The notes beneath the pieces were generated by a model. It made no database searches, was not told where the DNA came from, and worked only from the letters and a program-made list of their open reading frames with translations. From contig JACPDG010000037.1 of NCBI GenBank assembly GCA_016184125.1, forward strand, positions 43,502 to 107,501: a stretch of 64,000 nt of DNA. The letters run 5' to 3'. Of this stretch, positions 41,991 to 52,648 are shown one piece after another (positions within the stretch are counted from its first letter, which is position 1; every line of letters begins with the position of its first letter). The translations under genes and the position numbers were made by a program. This DNA is from Candidatus Rokuibacteriota bacterium. GTDB lineage: Bacteria > Methylomirabilota > Methylomirabilia > Rokubacteriales > CSP1-6.

Positions 41991-43001
41991 ATGGCGAACG
42001 TCCCACCGGCGAAGCGTCGCCTCCTCCGCGAGGCGATTCAACACAACGTCGACATCGCGAAGGGCGTCAGGACCCGAGCGCCGGCGCCGCGCCGCCGCGC
42101 CCCTCGCGTCCGGTTCTGGGCCGCGCTCCTCGTTGCCGCCCTCGCCTACGTCTCCGTGCCGTCCCTGTTCGTGTCGACGAACCAGGCGTCGCCCCCCCGG
42201 CCCGCCGCCCTGCCCGGGGCGAGTGCGCAGCCGCCCGCTGCGGTCCGGACCGAGCCGCCGGAAATCCCTGTCTCCCCGCCGCGGCCTCTCGACCGCGCGG
42301 CGTTCCCGCTGTCCGTCAAGCGGGTGGTCATCGATCCCGGCCATGGAGGCGACCAGTACGGAGCGGTCTCGCGCTCCGGTCTGTCGGAGAAGGAGTTCAC
42401 GCTCGACATCGGGCTTCGATTGCGCCGGCTCCTGGAGCAGGCCTCGTTCGAGGTCGTGATGACGCGGCAGACGGACGAGGCGATTCCCCTCGCCGAGCGC
42501 GTGTCGCTCGCGAACACGAGCCGCGCGGACATCTTCGTCTCCCTTCACGTGAACTCGCTGCCCGCGCGCGACGTTCGCCCGCTGGAGACGTTCTACGTCG
42601 GTCCCACCGAAGACCCGCACACGATCCGGCTCGCGGGGATGGAAAACCGGGACTCCGGCTACTCGCTGGCGGACTACCGTGAGCTGCTGGAACAGGTCTA
42701 CATCGATGCCCGGCGCGATGAATCGCGCCGGCTCGCGCGGACGGTCAATACGCAGCTCTTCCGCTCGCTGAGCGCCATCAATCCCCACCTGGAGAACCGG
42801 GGCGTCAAGACGGCCCCGTTCGTCGTGCTCATCGGCACGCAGATGCCCGCGATCCTCGTGGAGGTCTCGTGTGTGTCGAACGACGAAGAGGCCGCGCTGC
42901 TGACGAGCCCCGAGTATCGGGAGCGGATCGCCCGGGGCTTGCTGAAGGGCATTCGCTCGTACGCCAACACACTGGACGGATCGGACAAGAGAGGGTTGTG
43001 A
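41991..43001 (+). CDS. N-acetylmuramoyl-L-alanine amidase (AmiC-like)
   Basis: 336 residues: basic cytoplasmic tail, membrane anchor about 43-62, proline-rich linker to about 105, then an Amidase_3 zinc domain. Zinc and catalytic motifs: VVIDPGHGGDQYGAVSRSGLSEKEF (His and Glu), FVSLHVNS (His) and AILVEVSCVSNDEE (catalytic Glu). Cleaves the stem peptide from peptidoglycan, typically at division. Ends three bases before the MamK-like gene, so a cell-wall hydrolase and an actin filament protein are co-expressed. Confidence 0.9.
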   Translation: MANVPPAKRRLLREAIQHNVDIAKGVRTRAPAPRRRAPRVRFWAALLVAALAYVSVPSLFVSTNQASPPRPAALPGASAQPPAAVRTEPPEIPVSPPRPLDRAAFPLSVKRVVIDPGHGGDQYGAVSRSGLSEKEFTLDIGLRLRRLLEQASFEVVMTRQTDEAIPLAERVSLANTSRADIFVSLHVNSLPARDVRPLETFYVGPTEDPHTIRLAGMENRDSGYSLADYRELLEQVYIDARRDESRRLARTVNTQLFRSLSAINPHLENRGVKTAPFVVLIGTQMPAILVEVSCVSNDEEAALLTSPEYRERIARGLLKGIRSYANTLDGSDKRGL

Positions 43002-43004
43002 GTC

Positions 43005-44036
43005 ATGGATGAAGTGAACGACATCTTGTGCGTGGGCATCGACCTCGGCACGTCGCGCAGCTCCATCTCGGCGTCCAACGGAGAGCGTCACGTCATCGAC
43101 AGCTACGCCGGGTGGCCGGTGGACGCGGTGGCCCGCAAGCTCGTCAAGAAGCCGGTGCTCGTCGGCCGCGAGGCGCTGGACAACCGCTCGATGCTCGATC
43201 TGCGGCGTCCGCTCGAGCAGGGGCTCATCAAGGAAGGATCGGAGAAGGACGAGCAGGCGGTTCAGGAAATCCTCCGGCACCTGATGTCGCTCACCGGGAT
43301 CAAGCAGAAGGGCAAGACCCGCCCGAAAGTCCGGGCCGTGGTCGGCGTGCCGGCGGGAGCGCTTCGCGTCAGCCGACAGCGTCTTCGCGGCATCATGGAC
43401 GGCATCGCCGACAGCCTCATGCTGGTGTCCGAGCCGTTCGCGGTGGCGTATGGACTCGACGCGCTCCTGCACGCGCTCATCATCGACATCGGCGCCGGCA
43501 CCGCTGACCTGTGCGTCATGCAAGGGCGGTATCCCACCGAGGACGATCAGCACACGCTGCCGTACGCCGGAGACTGGATCGAGGAACAGCTGGCGAAGCT
43601 GGTCCGCGAGCGACACCCCGACGCGCGGTTCTCGGTCCACATGGTCCGGGAATGGAAAGAGCAGTGGAGCTTCGTCGGCGAGCCGACGGAGCGGGTGCGC
43701 GTCACGATGCCGATCGGCGGGAAGTGGACCGAGCTCGACATCACCGACGAGATGCGCACGGCCTGTGAGAGCATCCTGCCCCCGATTTGCGAGACGATGG
43801 CCGACCTCATCACCCGGGTGCCGCCGGAGTATCAGGACCGAGTGCGCAACAACGTGATCCTGGCGGGCGGCAGCTCGCCCATCTCCGGGCTGAGCGCGGC
43901 GCTCGACCGGGCGCTCGCCGAGCTCGGCGGTGGTCGAACGTCCCTCGTCCCCGATCCGGTGTTCGCCGGATCGGATGGCGGACTCCAGCTCGCCCGGGAC
44001 GCCTCCACGGGCGACTGGGAGAAGCTCGCCGCCTGA
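43005..44036 (+). CDS. MamK-like bacterial actin
   Basis: 343 residues, actin/Hsp70-fold ATPase. Phosphate-1 GIDLGTSRSS, catalytic-glutamate region VSEPFAVAYGLDALLHALII, phosphate-2 DIGAGTADLCVM and adenosine motif LAGGSSPISGLS. Beyond generic actin motifs it shares with magnetosome MamK the blocks RSMLDLRRPLEQG, VGVPAGA, EDDQHTLPYAGDWIEEQL and KEQWSFVG, and the length (MamK about 347). It is unlike MreB, ParM or FtsA in these blocks. No magnetosome genes lie in the window. Probably positions or organises something in the cell together with the amidase before it (inference). Confidence 0.85.
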   Translation: MDEVNDILCVGIDLGTSRSSISASNGERHVIDSYAGWPVDAVARKLVKKPVLVGREALDNRSMLDLRRPLEQGLIKEGSEKDEQAVQEILRHLMSLTGIKQKGKTRPKVRAVVGVPAGALRVSRQRLRGIMDGIADSLMLVSEPFAVAYGLDALLHALIIDIGAGTADLCVMQGRYPTEDDQHTLPYAGDWIEEQLAKLVRERHPDARFSVHMVREWKEQWSFVGEPTERVRVTMPIGGKWTELDITDEMRTACESILPPICETMADLITRVPPEYQDRVRNNVILAGGSSPISGLSAALDRALAELGGGRTSLVPDPVFAGSDGGLQLARDASTGDWEKLAA

Positions 44037-44055
44037 AGCGGACGGCGCCGGCCGT

Positions 44056-44640
44056 TTATCCGTCGGGTCCGGTCCCGGCCACCGACTCGGACACGAGGAC
44101 GGCGCGCGCGACGTCGACCATGGGACGGCGGCTGTCCATCGCCGCCCGTCGCATTCGCCGGAATGCCTCGTCCTCCGTCAGCCGGTACCGGTCCATCAGT
44201 GTCCCCTTCGCACGCTCGATGAGCTTCCGCTCCTCCAGCGCCCGTCTGAGCGCCTGCACCTCGCGGAAGCGTGCGAGCGCGATGTCGAGCGTCGGCGCGA
44301 CCTCCTCGGGGCGGAGCGGCTTGAGCAGGTACGCCATGACGCCCGCGTCGGCGGCCCGCCGGACCACGCGCGCTTCGGTGTGGCTCGTGAAGAGGACGAT
44401 CGCGCAGTGAGCCGCCGCCGCGAGCTCGGCCGCCGGCTCGGTGCCGTCACCGTCGGGCAGCCCGACCGCGACGACCGCGATGTCCGGCGACCAGCCCTTG
44501 ATCTTCACGACCGCGTCGGCGCACCGCGTCGCTTCACCGATGACCTCACCGCCGGCAGACCAGATCGCAGCACGCAGCGCCGCGCGTGAGCGCTCGTGAT
44601 CGTCGACGATCGCCACTCGCCACCGCAACGACGAGCTCAT
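44056..44640 (-). CDS. ANTAR-domain regulator with a pseudo-receiver
   Basis: 194 residues from the ATG at 44640. Receiver-like domain keeps the acidic pair D13/D14 and the lysine in YLLKP, but the phosphoacceptor aspartate is replaced by A58 (IAVVAVGLPDGDG where active receivers have LLDLGLP). C-terminal ANTAR domain: ALEERKLIERAKGTLMDRYRLTEDEAFRRMRRAAMDSRRP, an RNA-binding antiterminator. Thus probably controlled by ligand or partner, as AmiR is by AmiC, not by phosphorylation. Convergent with the MamK-like gene. Confidence 0.88.
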   Translation of the reverse strand: MSSSLRWRVAIVDDHERSRAALRAAIWSAGGEVIGEATRCADAVVKIKGWSPDIAVVAVGLPDGDGTEPAAELAAAAHCAIVLFTSHTEARVVRRAADAGVMAYLLKPLRPEEVAPTLDIALARFREVQALRRALEERKLIERAKGTLMDRYRLTEDEAFRRMRRAAMDSRRPMVDVARAVLVSESVAGTGPDG

Positions 44641-44815
44641 CGTCCCCGTGTCCGGCAAGCCCGATGCCAGACCTCGCTTCTCGTGAAGTCAGCACCTTGT
44701 GCGTCGGTGTCGCCGCGTCGCGTGCCTGCGCGGGCGGCATCGGTCCCGCCGCTGCTCACCCCGCGGGCACCTGGCTGGTTGGTCGGGCGCGGCGCGCGCA
44801 CGACCGTCGACCGGG

Positions 44816-45214
44816 CTACGGACTCTCGACCGAGCCCGGGCTCTCGCGCGAGATCAGGACGAAGGACTCGACCGTGATCCGGTAGTCATTGCCCGCGTCG
44901 CCGGGAAGGATCGGCACCACGAAGTACCCGCGGTCGCCGGCAGGGATGTTGCCGTAGACCCACGCCGTACGCTCGCTGACGACTCGCCGGGCGCCGTCGA
45001 CGAGCTGCACCGTGAGAAGCACGGTCCCGATGCGGTAACTCGACGGATTGTGCACGTATCCCTCGACGGCGGGCCTCAGCCACGGGTCCGTGCGTTTCTT
45101 CCACTCGACGCGCAGCGTGTCGGCCCGCGGCGCCTCGCTCTGCGCGTGCGCGGTCACCGTGAGCGCGCCGAGCGCGAGCGTAGCGACCAGGAAGAAGAGT
45201 GATGCTCTCTTCAC
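44816..45214 (-). CDS. Secreted hypothetical protein, FxLYD-like
   Basis: 132 residues, GTG start, signal peptide cleaved about AHA-Q near residue 24. The mature part LRPAVEGYVHNPSSYRIGTVLLTVQLVDGARRVVSERTAWVYGNIPAGDRGYFVVPI resembles the small beta-sandwich FxLYD domain found in envelope proteins. No catalytic motif. Stands alone upstream of nothing recognisable on its strand. Confidence 0.55.
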   Translation of the reverse strand: MKRASLFFLVATLALGALTVTAHAQSEAPRADTLRVEWKKRTDPWLRPAVEGYVHNPSSYRIGTVLLTVQLVDGARRVVSERTAWVYGNIPAGDRGYFVVPILPGDAGNDYRITVESFVLISRESPGSVESP

Positions 45215-45328
45215 GACGGCTGTCCTCGGAGCCGGACTCGAACAGGCGCACGCTACGATGCGACCGGGACCCGGTCAAGCCGACGCGCGCTCACCGACGG
45301 CAGAACGCGGAGATTCGTGCGGCAGAAC

Positions 45329-45482
45329 GAGAGCGGTCCGGATCCCCCGGGCCGCTTCCCGGTGGTTTTGGGCGCGACGTCGGGCCCCGCGTGGCCACGC
45401 GAGAAGTCGAGGAGCGGCCCGGGTCCCCCGGGCCGCTTCCGAGCGCGGGGGGGTTTGGGGGGCCATGTCGAGGCCCCCCATT
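45329..45482 (-). repeat. Inverted-orientation double-hairpin repeat after glnA
   Basis: On the minus strand it begins two bases after the glnA stop with TGGGGGGCC-TCGACAT-GGCCCCCCA, then the C-run and CGCTCGGAAGC, then hairpin 2 GCGGCCCGGG-GGA-CCCGGGCCGC. A second partial hairpin 2 copy (45331-45358) follows after an 80-bp step. Confidence 0.9.
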
Positions 45483-45484
45483 CC

Positions 45485-46915
45485 CTAAATATCGAAGTAC
45501 AGCGCGAACTCCCACGGATGCGGGCGCAGCCGCATCGCGTCGACCTCGTTCTTCCGCTTGTACTCGATCCACGTCTCGATCAGATCGGGCGTGAACACGT
45601 CGCCCTTGAGCAGCCAGTCGTGGCTCTTCTCGAGGTTGTCGAGCACGATGTCGAGCGAGCCCGGCAGCTGCTTGATCTTCTTCGCCTCGGCCGGCGGCAG
45701 CTCGTAGAGGTCCTTGTCCACCGGCTTGCCCGGATCGATCTTGTTCGCGATGCCGTCGAGGCCCGCCATCATGCACGCCGCGAACGACAGGTACGGGTTG
45801 CAGGTCGGGTCCGGCGTGCGGAACTCGATGCGCTTGGCGCCCTCGGAGCGCGAGTACATCGGGATGCGGATGCACGCCGAGCGGTTGCGCTGCGAGTACA
45901 CGAGGTTGATCGGCGCCTCGTAGCCCGGGACGAGGCGGCGGTACGAGTTCGTCGACGGCGCGATGAGCGCCAGCAGCGCCGGCGCGTGCTTCAGGATGCC
46001 GCCGATGTAGTAGAGGCAGTTCTTCGAGATGTCGGCGTACCCGCCGCGCTCGTAGAAGAGGTTCTTGCCGTTCTTCCAGAGCGACTGGTGGGTGTGCATG
46101 CCGGAGCCGTTGTCCTGGAAGATCGGCTTCGGCATGAACGTCGCGGTCTTGCCCCACTTCCGCGCCGTGTTCTTGACGCAGTACTTGTACCAGAGGACCT
46201 TGTCGGCCATCTTCGTGAGCGTGTCGAAGCGCATGTCGATCTCGGCCTGGCCGGCGGTCGCGACCTCGTGGTGGTGCACCTCGACGCGCACGCCGACCGA
46301 CTCGAGCGCGAGCACGATGTCCGACCGGATGTCCTGGAAGTGGTCCATCGGCGGCACCGGGAAGTAGCCCTGCTTGTACCGCGGCTTGTAGCCGAGGTTC
46401 GGGCGCTCCGGCGTGCCCGGCTTGCCCGCGTTCCAGAAGGCCGCCTCGGAGTCGATGTGGTAGTAGCCCTCGTTGTAGGTCTGGTCGAAGCGGATCGAGT
46501 CGAAGATGAAGAACTCGAGCTCCGGCCCGACGTAGACGGTATCGGCAATCCCGCTCTTCTTGAGGTACGCCTCGGCCTTCTGCGCGACGTAGCGCGGGTC
46601 ACGCGTGTACGACTTGCCGGTGAGCGGGTCCTTCACGTTGCAGATCAGGACGAGCGTCGGGACGGCCGTGAAAGGGTCCATCTGCGCGGTCGTCGGGTCC
46701 GGCACCAGCAGCATGTCGGACTCGTCGATGGTCTGGAAGCCGCGGATGGACGAGCCGTCGAAGCCGAGCCCCTCCTCGAAGATGTCTTCCTTCAGCTCCG
46801 AGACCGGGATGGAGAAGTGCTGCCAGAGACCGGGCAGGTCGACGAACCGGAGGTCGACGATCTTGGCGCCTTTCTCCTTGGCGAGCTTCAGGACGTCTTT
46901 GGGCGTCATGGACAC
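45485..46915 (-). CDS. glnA: Glutamine synthetase, type I
   Basis: 476 residues, dodecameric GS. Motifs: [23 protein letters not shown] with metal-ligand glutamates, [17 protein letters not shown], the ATP-site stretch [18 protein letters not shown] and [10 protein letters not shown]404 in KDLYELPP is the adenylylation tyrosine, so GlnE-type control is possible. GTG start with GGAGAGGAG upstream. Follows amt on the minus strand after a strong hairpin, so its expression may be partly separate from glnK-amt. Confidence 0.96.
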   Translation of the reverse strand: MSMTPKDVLKLAKEKGAKIVDLRFVDLPGLWQHFSIPVSELKEDIFEEGLGFDGSSIRGFQTIDESDMLLVPDPTTAQMDPFTAVPTLVLICNVKDPLTGKSYTRDPRYVAQKAEAYLKKSGIADTVYVGPELEFFIFDSIRFDQTYNEGYYHIDSEAAFWNAGKPGTPERPNLGYKPRYKQGYFPVPPMDHFQDIRSDIVLALESVGVRVEVHHHEVATAGQAEIDMRFDTLTKMADKVLWYKYCVKNTARKWGKTATFMPKPIFQDNGSGMHTHQSLWKNGKNLFYERGGYADISKNCLYYIGGILKHAPALLALIAPSTNSYRRLVPGYEAPINLVYSQRNRSACIRIPMYSRSEGAKRIEFRTPDPTCNPYLSFAACMMAGLDGIANKIDPGKPVDKDLYELPPAEAKKIKQLPGSLDIVLDNLEKSHDWLLKGDVFTPDLIETWIEYKRKNEVDAMRLRPHPWEFALYFDI

Positions 46916-46949
46916 TTTCGCTCCTCTCCGTTGAGGTTATTGGGAATCG

Positions 46950-46980
46950 AGTCGGGCTGGCGTGGTCCGCCAGCCCGACT
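46950..46980 (-). terminator. 13-bp hairpin between amt and glnA
   Basis: Arms AGTCGGGCTGGCG (46950-46962) and CGCCAGCCCGACT (46968-46980) with loop TGGTC, three bases after the amt stop. No U-tract on the minus strand, so it may attenuate or stabilise rather than fully terminate. Confidence 0.6.
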
Positions 46981-46983
46981 ACT

Positions 46984-48483
46984 CTACGCCTCGAACCCTC
47001 GGTGCGCGGGGCGCGGCGTGGCCTCCGCCGTCCGCGTGGCGTCGGCGAACGCGCTGCCCGGCGAGCTGAACTCGCCGTACGAGCCCCCGCCCAGGGCATA
47101 GGCCGTCTCCGAGTGCTGCGAGAGGTCGAGGCCCGCGACCTCATCCTCCTCGTTCACCCGGAGCCCGACGATGGCGTCCACGACCTTCAGGATGACGAAC
47201 GTCATCACGCTGGCGAGCGCATAGGTGGCGAGCACGGCGACGACCTGGTTCCAGAGCTGCCCCGCATTGCCATAGAAGAGGCCGTCGCTGGCGGCCGGGT
47301 TGACCGCCTTCGAGGCGAAGAGCCCGGTGGCGATCGCCCCCCAGGTCCCGCCCACACCGTGGACGCCCACGACGTCGAGCGAGTCGTCGTACCCGAGGCG
47401 CGACTTGAGGTTGCAGGCGTTGTAGCAGAGGAAGCCGGCCAGCGCGCCGATGACGATCGATGCCACCGGGCCGACGAACCCGGCCGCCGGAGTGATGGCG
47501 ACGAGGCCCGCCACCGCGCCCGAGGCCGCGCCCAGCACGGTCGGCTTGCCGCGGCTGATCCACTCCGTGAACATCCAGCCGAGCGCCGCCGCCGCGGCGG
47601 CGGTGTTGGTGGTCAGGAAGGCCGTGGCGGCGAGCCCGTTGGCCTCGAGCGCGCTGCCCGCGTTGAATCCGAACCACCCCACCCACAGGAGGGCCGCGCC
47701 CACCACCGTGAAGGGGAGATTGTGGGGCTGCATCGGCTGGTGACCGTAGCCGCGGCGCCGGCCGATCACGAACGCGCACACGAGCGCCGACACACCCGAT
47801 GAAATGTGCACGACCGTTCCGCCCGCGAAGTCCATCGCGCCGAGGGCGCCGAGCCACCCGCCGCTGCCCCAGACCCAGTGCGCCAGCGGGTCGTACACGA
47901 CCGTGGCCCAGGCGATGGTGAACGCGATCAGCGCGGAGAACTTCAAGCGCTCGGCGAACGCGCCGACGATCAGCGCCGGCGTGATGATGGCGAACATCAT
48001 CTGGAAGAGCATGAACGCCTGGTGGGGAACCGTGGTCGCGTACGTCGCCGACGCCTCGGGCCCGACGCCTCGCAGGCCGATCCACTCGAGGCCGCCGACG
48101 ACGCCGCCCTTGTCGGGGCCGAAGGCGAGGCTATAGCCCCACAGGACCCACTGGACGGAGATGAGCGCGGCGATGATGAAGCAATGCATCAGGGTGCCCA
48201 GCGCGTTCTTCTGGCGCACCATGCCGCCGTAGAAGAGCGCCAGCCCGGGCACCGTCATCATGAGGACGAGCAGCGACGAGGTCAGGATCCACGCCGTGTC
48301 GCCCTTGTCGATCTTCGGCGCCGGCGCCGCGGCCGGCGCCGTCTCCGGGCCGGGAGCGGGCGCGGACGCGGGAGCCGCTGCGGGCGCCGCGGCCGGGGCC
48401 GGGGCCGCCGACTGCTGAGCGCTCGCCGCGAACGCCGTCGCGCCGAGCAGGATGACTGCGAGCACGAGACCCAGTCGCTTCAC
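46984..48483 (-). CDS. amt: Ammonium transporter
   Basis: 499 residues, GTG start with GGAGGGT. Signal peptide (about 1-22), an Ala/Pro-rich spacer, then 11 helices: DTAWILTSSLLVLMMTVPGLALFYGGMVRQKNAL opening, DFAGGTVVHISSGVSAL and DVVGVHGVGGTWGA carrying the twin channel histidines. The C-terminal tail LRVNEEDEVAGLDLSQHSETAY is the GlnK-docking region. Co-transcribed with glnK just upstream, the usual partner. Confidence 0.95.
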   Translation of the reverse strand: MKRLGLVLAVILLGATAFAASAQQSAAPAPAAAPAAAPASAPAPGPETAPAAAPAPKIDKGDTAWILTSSLLVLMMTVPGLALFYGGMVRQKNALGTLMHCFIIAALISVQWVLWGYSLAFGPDKGGVVGGLEWIGLRGVGPEASATYATTVPHQAFMLFQMMFAIITPALIVGAFAERLKFSALIAFTIAWATVVYDPLAHWVWGSGGWLGALGAMDFAGGTVVHISSGVSALVCAFVIGRRRGYGHQPMQPHNLPFTVVGAALLWVGWFGFNAGSALEANGLAATAFLTTNTAAAAAALGWMFTEWISRGKPTVLGAASGAVAGLVAITPAAGFVGPVASIVIGALAGFLCYNACNLKSRLGYDDSLDVVGVHGVGGTWGAIATGLFASKAVNPAASDGLFYGNAGQLWNQVVAVLATYALASVMTFVILKVVDAIVGLRVNEEDEVAGLDLSQHSETAYALGGGSYGEFSSPGSAFADATRTAEATPRPAHRGFEA

Positions 48484-48515
48484 AGGAGACCCTCCTCGCT
48501 GAGTGTGCATCCCCG

Positions 48516-50621
<2,106 letters not shown>

Positions 50622-50625
<4 letters not shown>

Positions 50626-52133
50626 CCGCTTCCTCCTGCTCCCTCGCCCGGCTCGCCAGACGTTCCGACGGGAAGCCGCATCCGCACCGCCGTGCCGCGT
50701 CCCGACGCGCTGTCGAGTGTCAGCTGGCCGCCGTGCGAGGTCACGATCGAGCGGACGATCGCCATGCCGAGGCCCGTGCCCTGCGGCTTGGTCGTGTAGA
50801 AAAGATCGAAGGCCCTCGACAGCGTCTCCTCGTTCATCCCGCTGCCGTTGTCCTCGACGGTGACCGTCACGGTCTCGTTCTCCGGCGCATAGACCGTCTC
50901 GACGACGAGGCGGCCGCCGGGGGCCAGCGCCTCGATCCCGTTCAGCATCACGTTGAGGAAGGCCTTCCGCAGCTCCCGGCCGTCCACCATCATCTCGGGA
51001 CAGGCCGGGTCCCACGTGCGGACGATCTCGATGCCCTCGTGCTGCGCGCGCCCTCGCGCCAGCGAGATGCACTCGTCGAGGAGCGGATGGATGGCCGTGA
51101 GGGCGCGCTTGACCTCGGTCGGCCGCCCGAACGCCGTGACGTCGGTCACGACCGCTGCGAGGTGATCGATGGTTGCCGTGATCTTGGCCGCGACGTCGGC
51201 CCCCGCCTCGTCCTTCCGCTCGCGCAGCCGATCCTCGAGGTGTCGGGCATAGAGCTTGAGACCCGCGAGCGGGTTCTTCACCTCGTGCGCGACCTGCGCC
51301 GCCATGCGCCCGAGCGCCGCCAGCGCGCCGCTCCTGAGCCGCTCCAGCTCGTGCGTGTTGCGGATGGCGACCGCCGCCTGCGACGAGAACAGCGCGAGCA
51401 GCTCGAGGTCGTCCTCGCCGGGCGCCACGTTCGGCGGGGTCTCGACCACGAGCGCACCGGCCGGCCCCCGCCGCACCACGAGCGGCGCGGCGACGATCAC
51501 CCGGCCGCCCTGCCCCGGTTCCGACGTGGGCACGCCCTTCGACATCGCCGTCGCCGCCGCAGCCTCGAGCTCCGGCCAGGACGGCGGCGGTGACCCGGCG
51601 CTCGCCATGGGCACGAGATGGTCGTCCTCGAGCTGGAAGACGACGCAGCGCTCGGCCTCGGTGGTCTCGACCGCGGCCTGGGCGACGGCGTCGAGGATCC
51701 GGGCCATGACGCCGGAGGACGCGAGCGTCTCGCCCACCGCCAGCAGGCGCTCGCGGTCGCGGGCCCACCGCCGCGTCGCGAGCGCGCGCTGGATCTTGGC
51801 CCGCAGCTCGTCCCTCACGAACGGCTTCGTCAGGTAGTCGAAGGCGCCGCGCTGGACGGCTTCGACCGCGGTCTCGATGGTCCCGTGCGCGGTCATGATG
51901 AGCACGGGCAGCCGAGGCTGTCGCTCGTGGATCGCCTCCATGAGCGCGATGCCGTCCACGGGGTCCATGCGCAGGTCGATGAGCCCCACGTCGAACCAGC
52001 CGCCCTCCACCGCGGCGAGCGCGTCGCGGGCCCTCGCGGTCGCGGTCACGTCGAACCCCATGGCGCTGAGGCGCATCTCGAGCACCTCGAGGATCGCCGC
52101 GTCGTCGTCGACCACGAGCACGCGGCGCCTCAC
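50622..52133 (-). CDS. Hybrid receiver-GAF-histidine kinase
   Basis: 503 residues, GTG start. N-terminal receiver (D53 in LIDLRMDPVDG, K in LTKPFV), a GAF-like domain (about 150-265), HisKA with AAQVAHEVKNPLAGLKLY (phospho-His) and HATPase with NVMLNGIEALAPGG, DNGSGMNEE, TKPQGTGLGMAIVRSIV, as in NtrB-like soluble kinases. No membrane helix: cytoplasmic. Lies between the lipoprotein and the sigma-54 regulator with 4-bp overlaps on both sides, suggesting a phosphorelay from the membrane kinase upstream to the regulator downstream. Confidence 0.9.
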
Positions 52134-52648
52134 CGGCGACGCTCCAGGTCGAGCTCGAGCCGCTTGAGGTCCGCGATCGCGCCGCGCAGGCGGTCGGCCT
52201 CGGCGGCGAGTCTCGCCATCTCCGCCTGACGCGCGACGACCTCCTGCCGCGCGCCGGCGAGCGCGTGCCGCGCGCGGCTGATCTCGCGCTCGCGGTCCGC
52301 CAGCTCTCCGGCGAGGCGCGCCACCTCCGACTCGTTCCGCGCCAGCTCCTGCTCGAGACGTTCGATCTCGTTCCGATCGGAGACCACCGCGTGCTCCAGG
52401 CGCGTGACCTCGTCGCGCGCGGCCAGGAGGCCGGTGATCACGGACCGCGTGGCGCGCGCGCGCGCCGCCGCCGGGCCGTCCGGGTGGCGGCGAAGGAGCT
52501 CGTCGTAGGCCTCCAGCGCCGCGGTGTAGTCGCCCCGCTCGACGAGCGCCTCCGCACGCCCCAGATGGACCCTCGCCTCGTCCCGGAACGGCGGCCAGGC
52601 CGCGCACCCGGCACACAAGACCGCCAGCGCCGCCGCCAGCCACCTCAC
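52130..52648 (-). CDS. Coiled-coil lipoprotein, QseG-like
   Basis: 172 residues, GTG start. Signal peptide with lipobox LCAGC (lipidated cysteine about residue 15), a short TPR-like helix pair (GRAEALVERGDYTAALEAYDELLRRHPDGPAA) and a long coiled coil from about 75 to the end. Its place between a membrane kinase and the cytoplasmic partners mirrors QseG (YfhG) of the E. coli GlrK-QseG-GlrR operon. Confidence 0.75.
   Translation of the reverse strand: MRWLAAALAVLCAGCAAWPPFRDEARVHLGRAEALVERGDYTAALEAYDELLRRHPDGPAAARARATRSVITGLLAARDEVTRLEHAVVSDRNEIERLEQELARNESEVARLAGELADREREISRARHALAGARQEVVARQAEMARLAAEADRLRGAIADLKRLELDLERRR

Noticed and set aside
43005..44036. Part of a magnetosome gene island
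   Set aside because: No mamA/B/E/I/M/O/P/Q-like gene is present in the window; only the actin is MamK-like.
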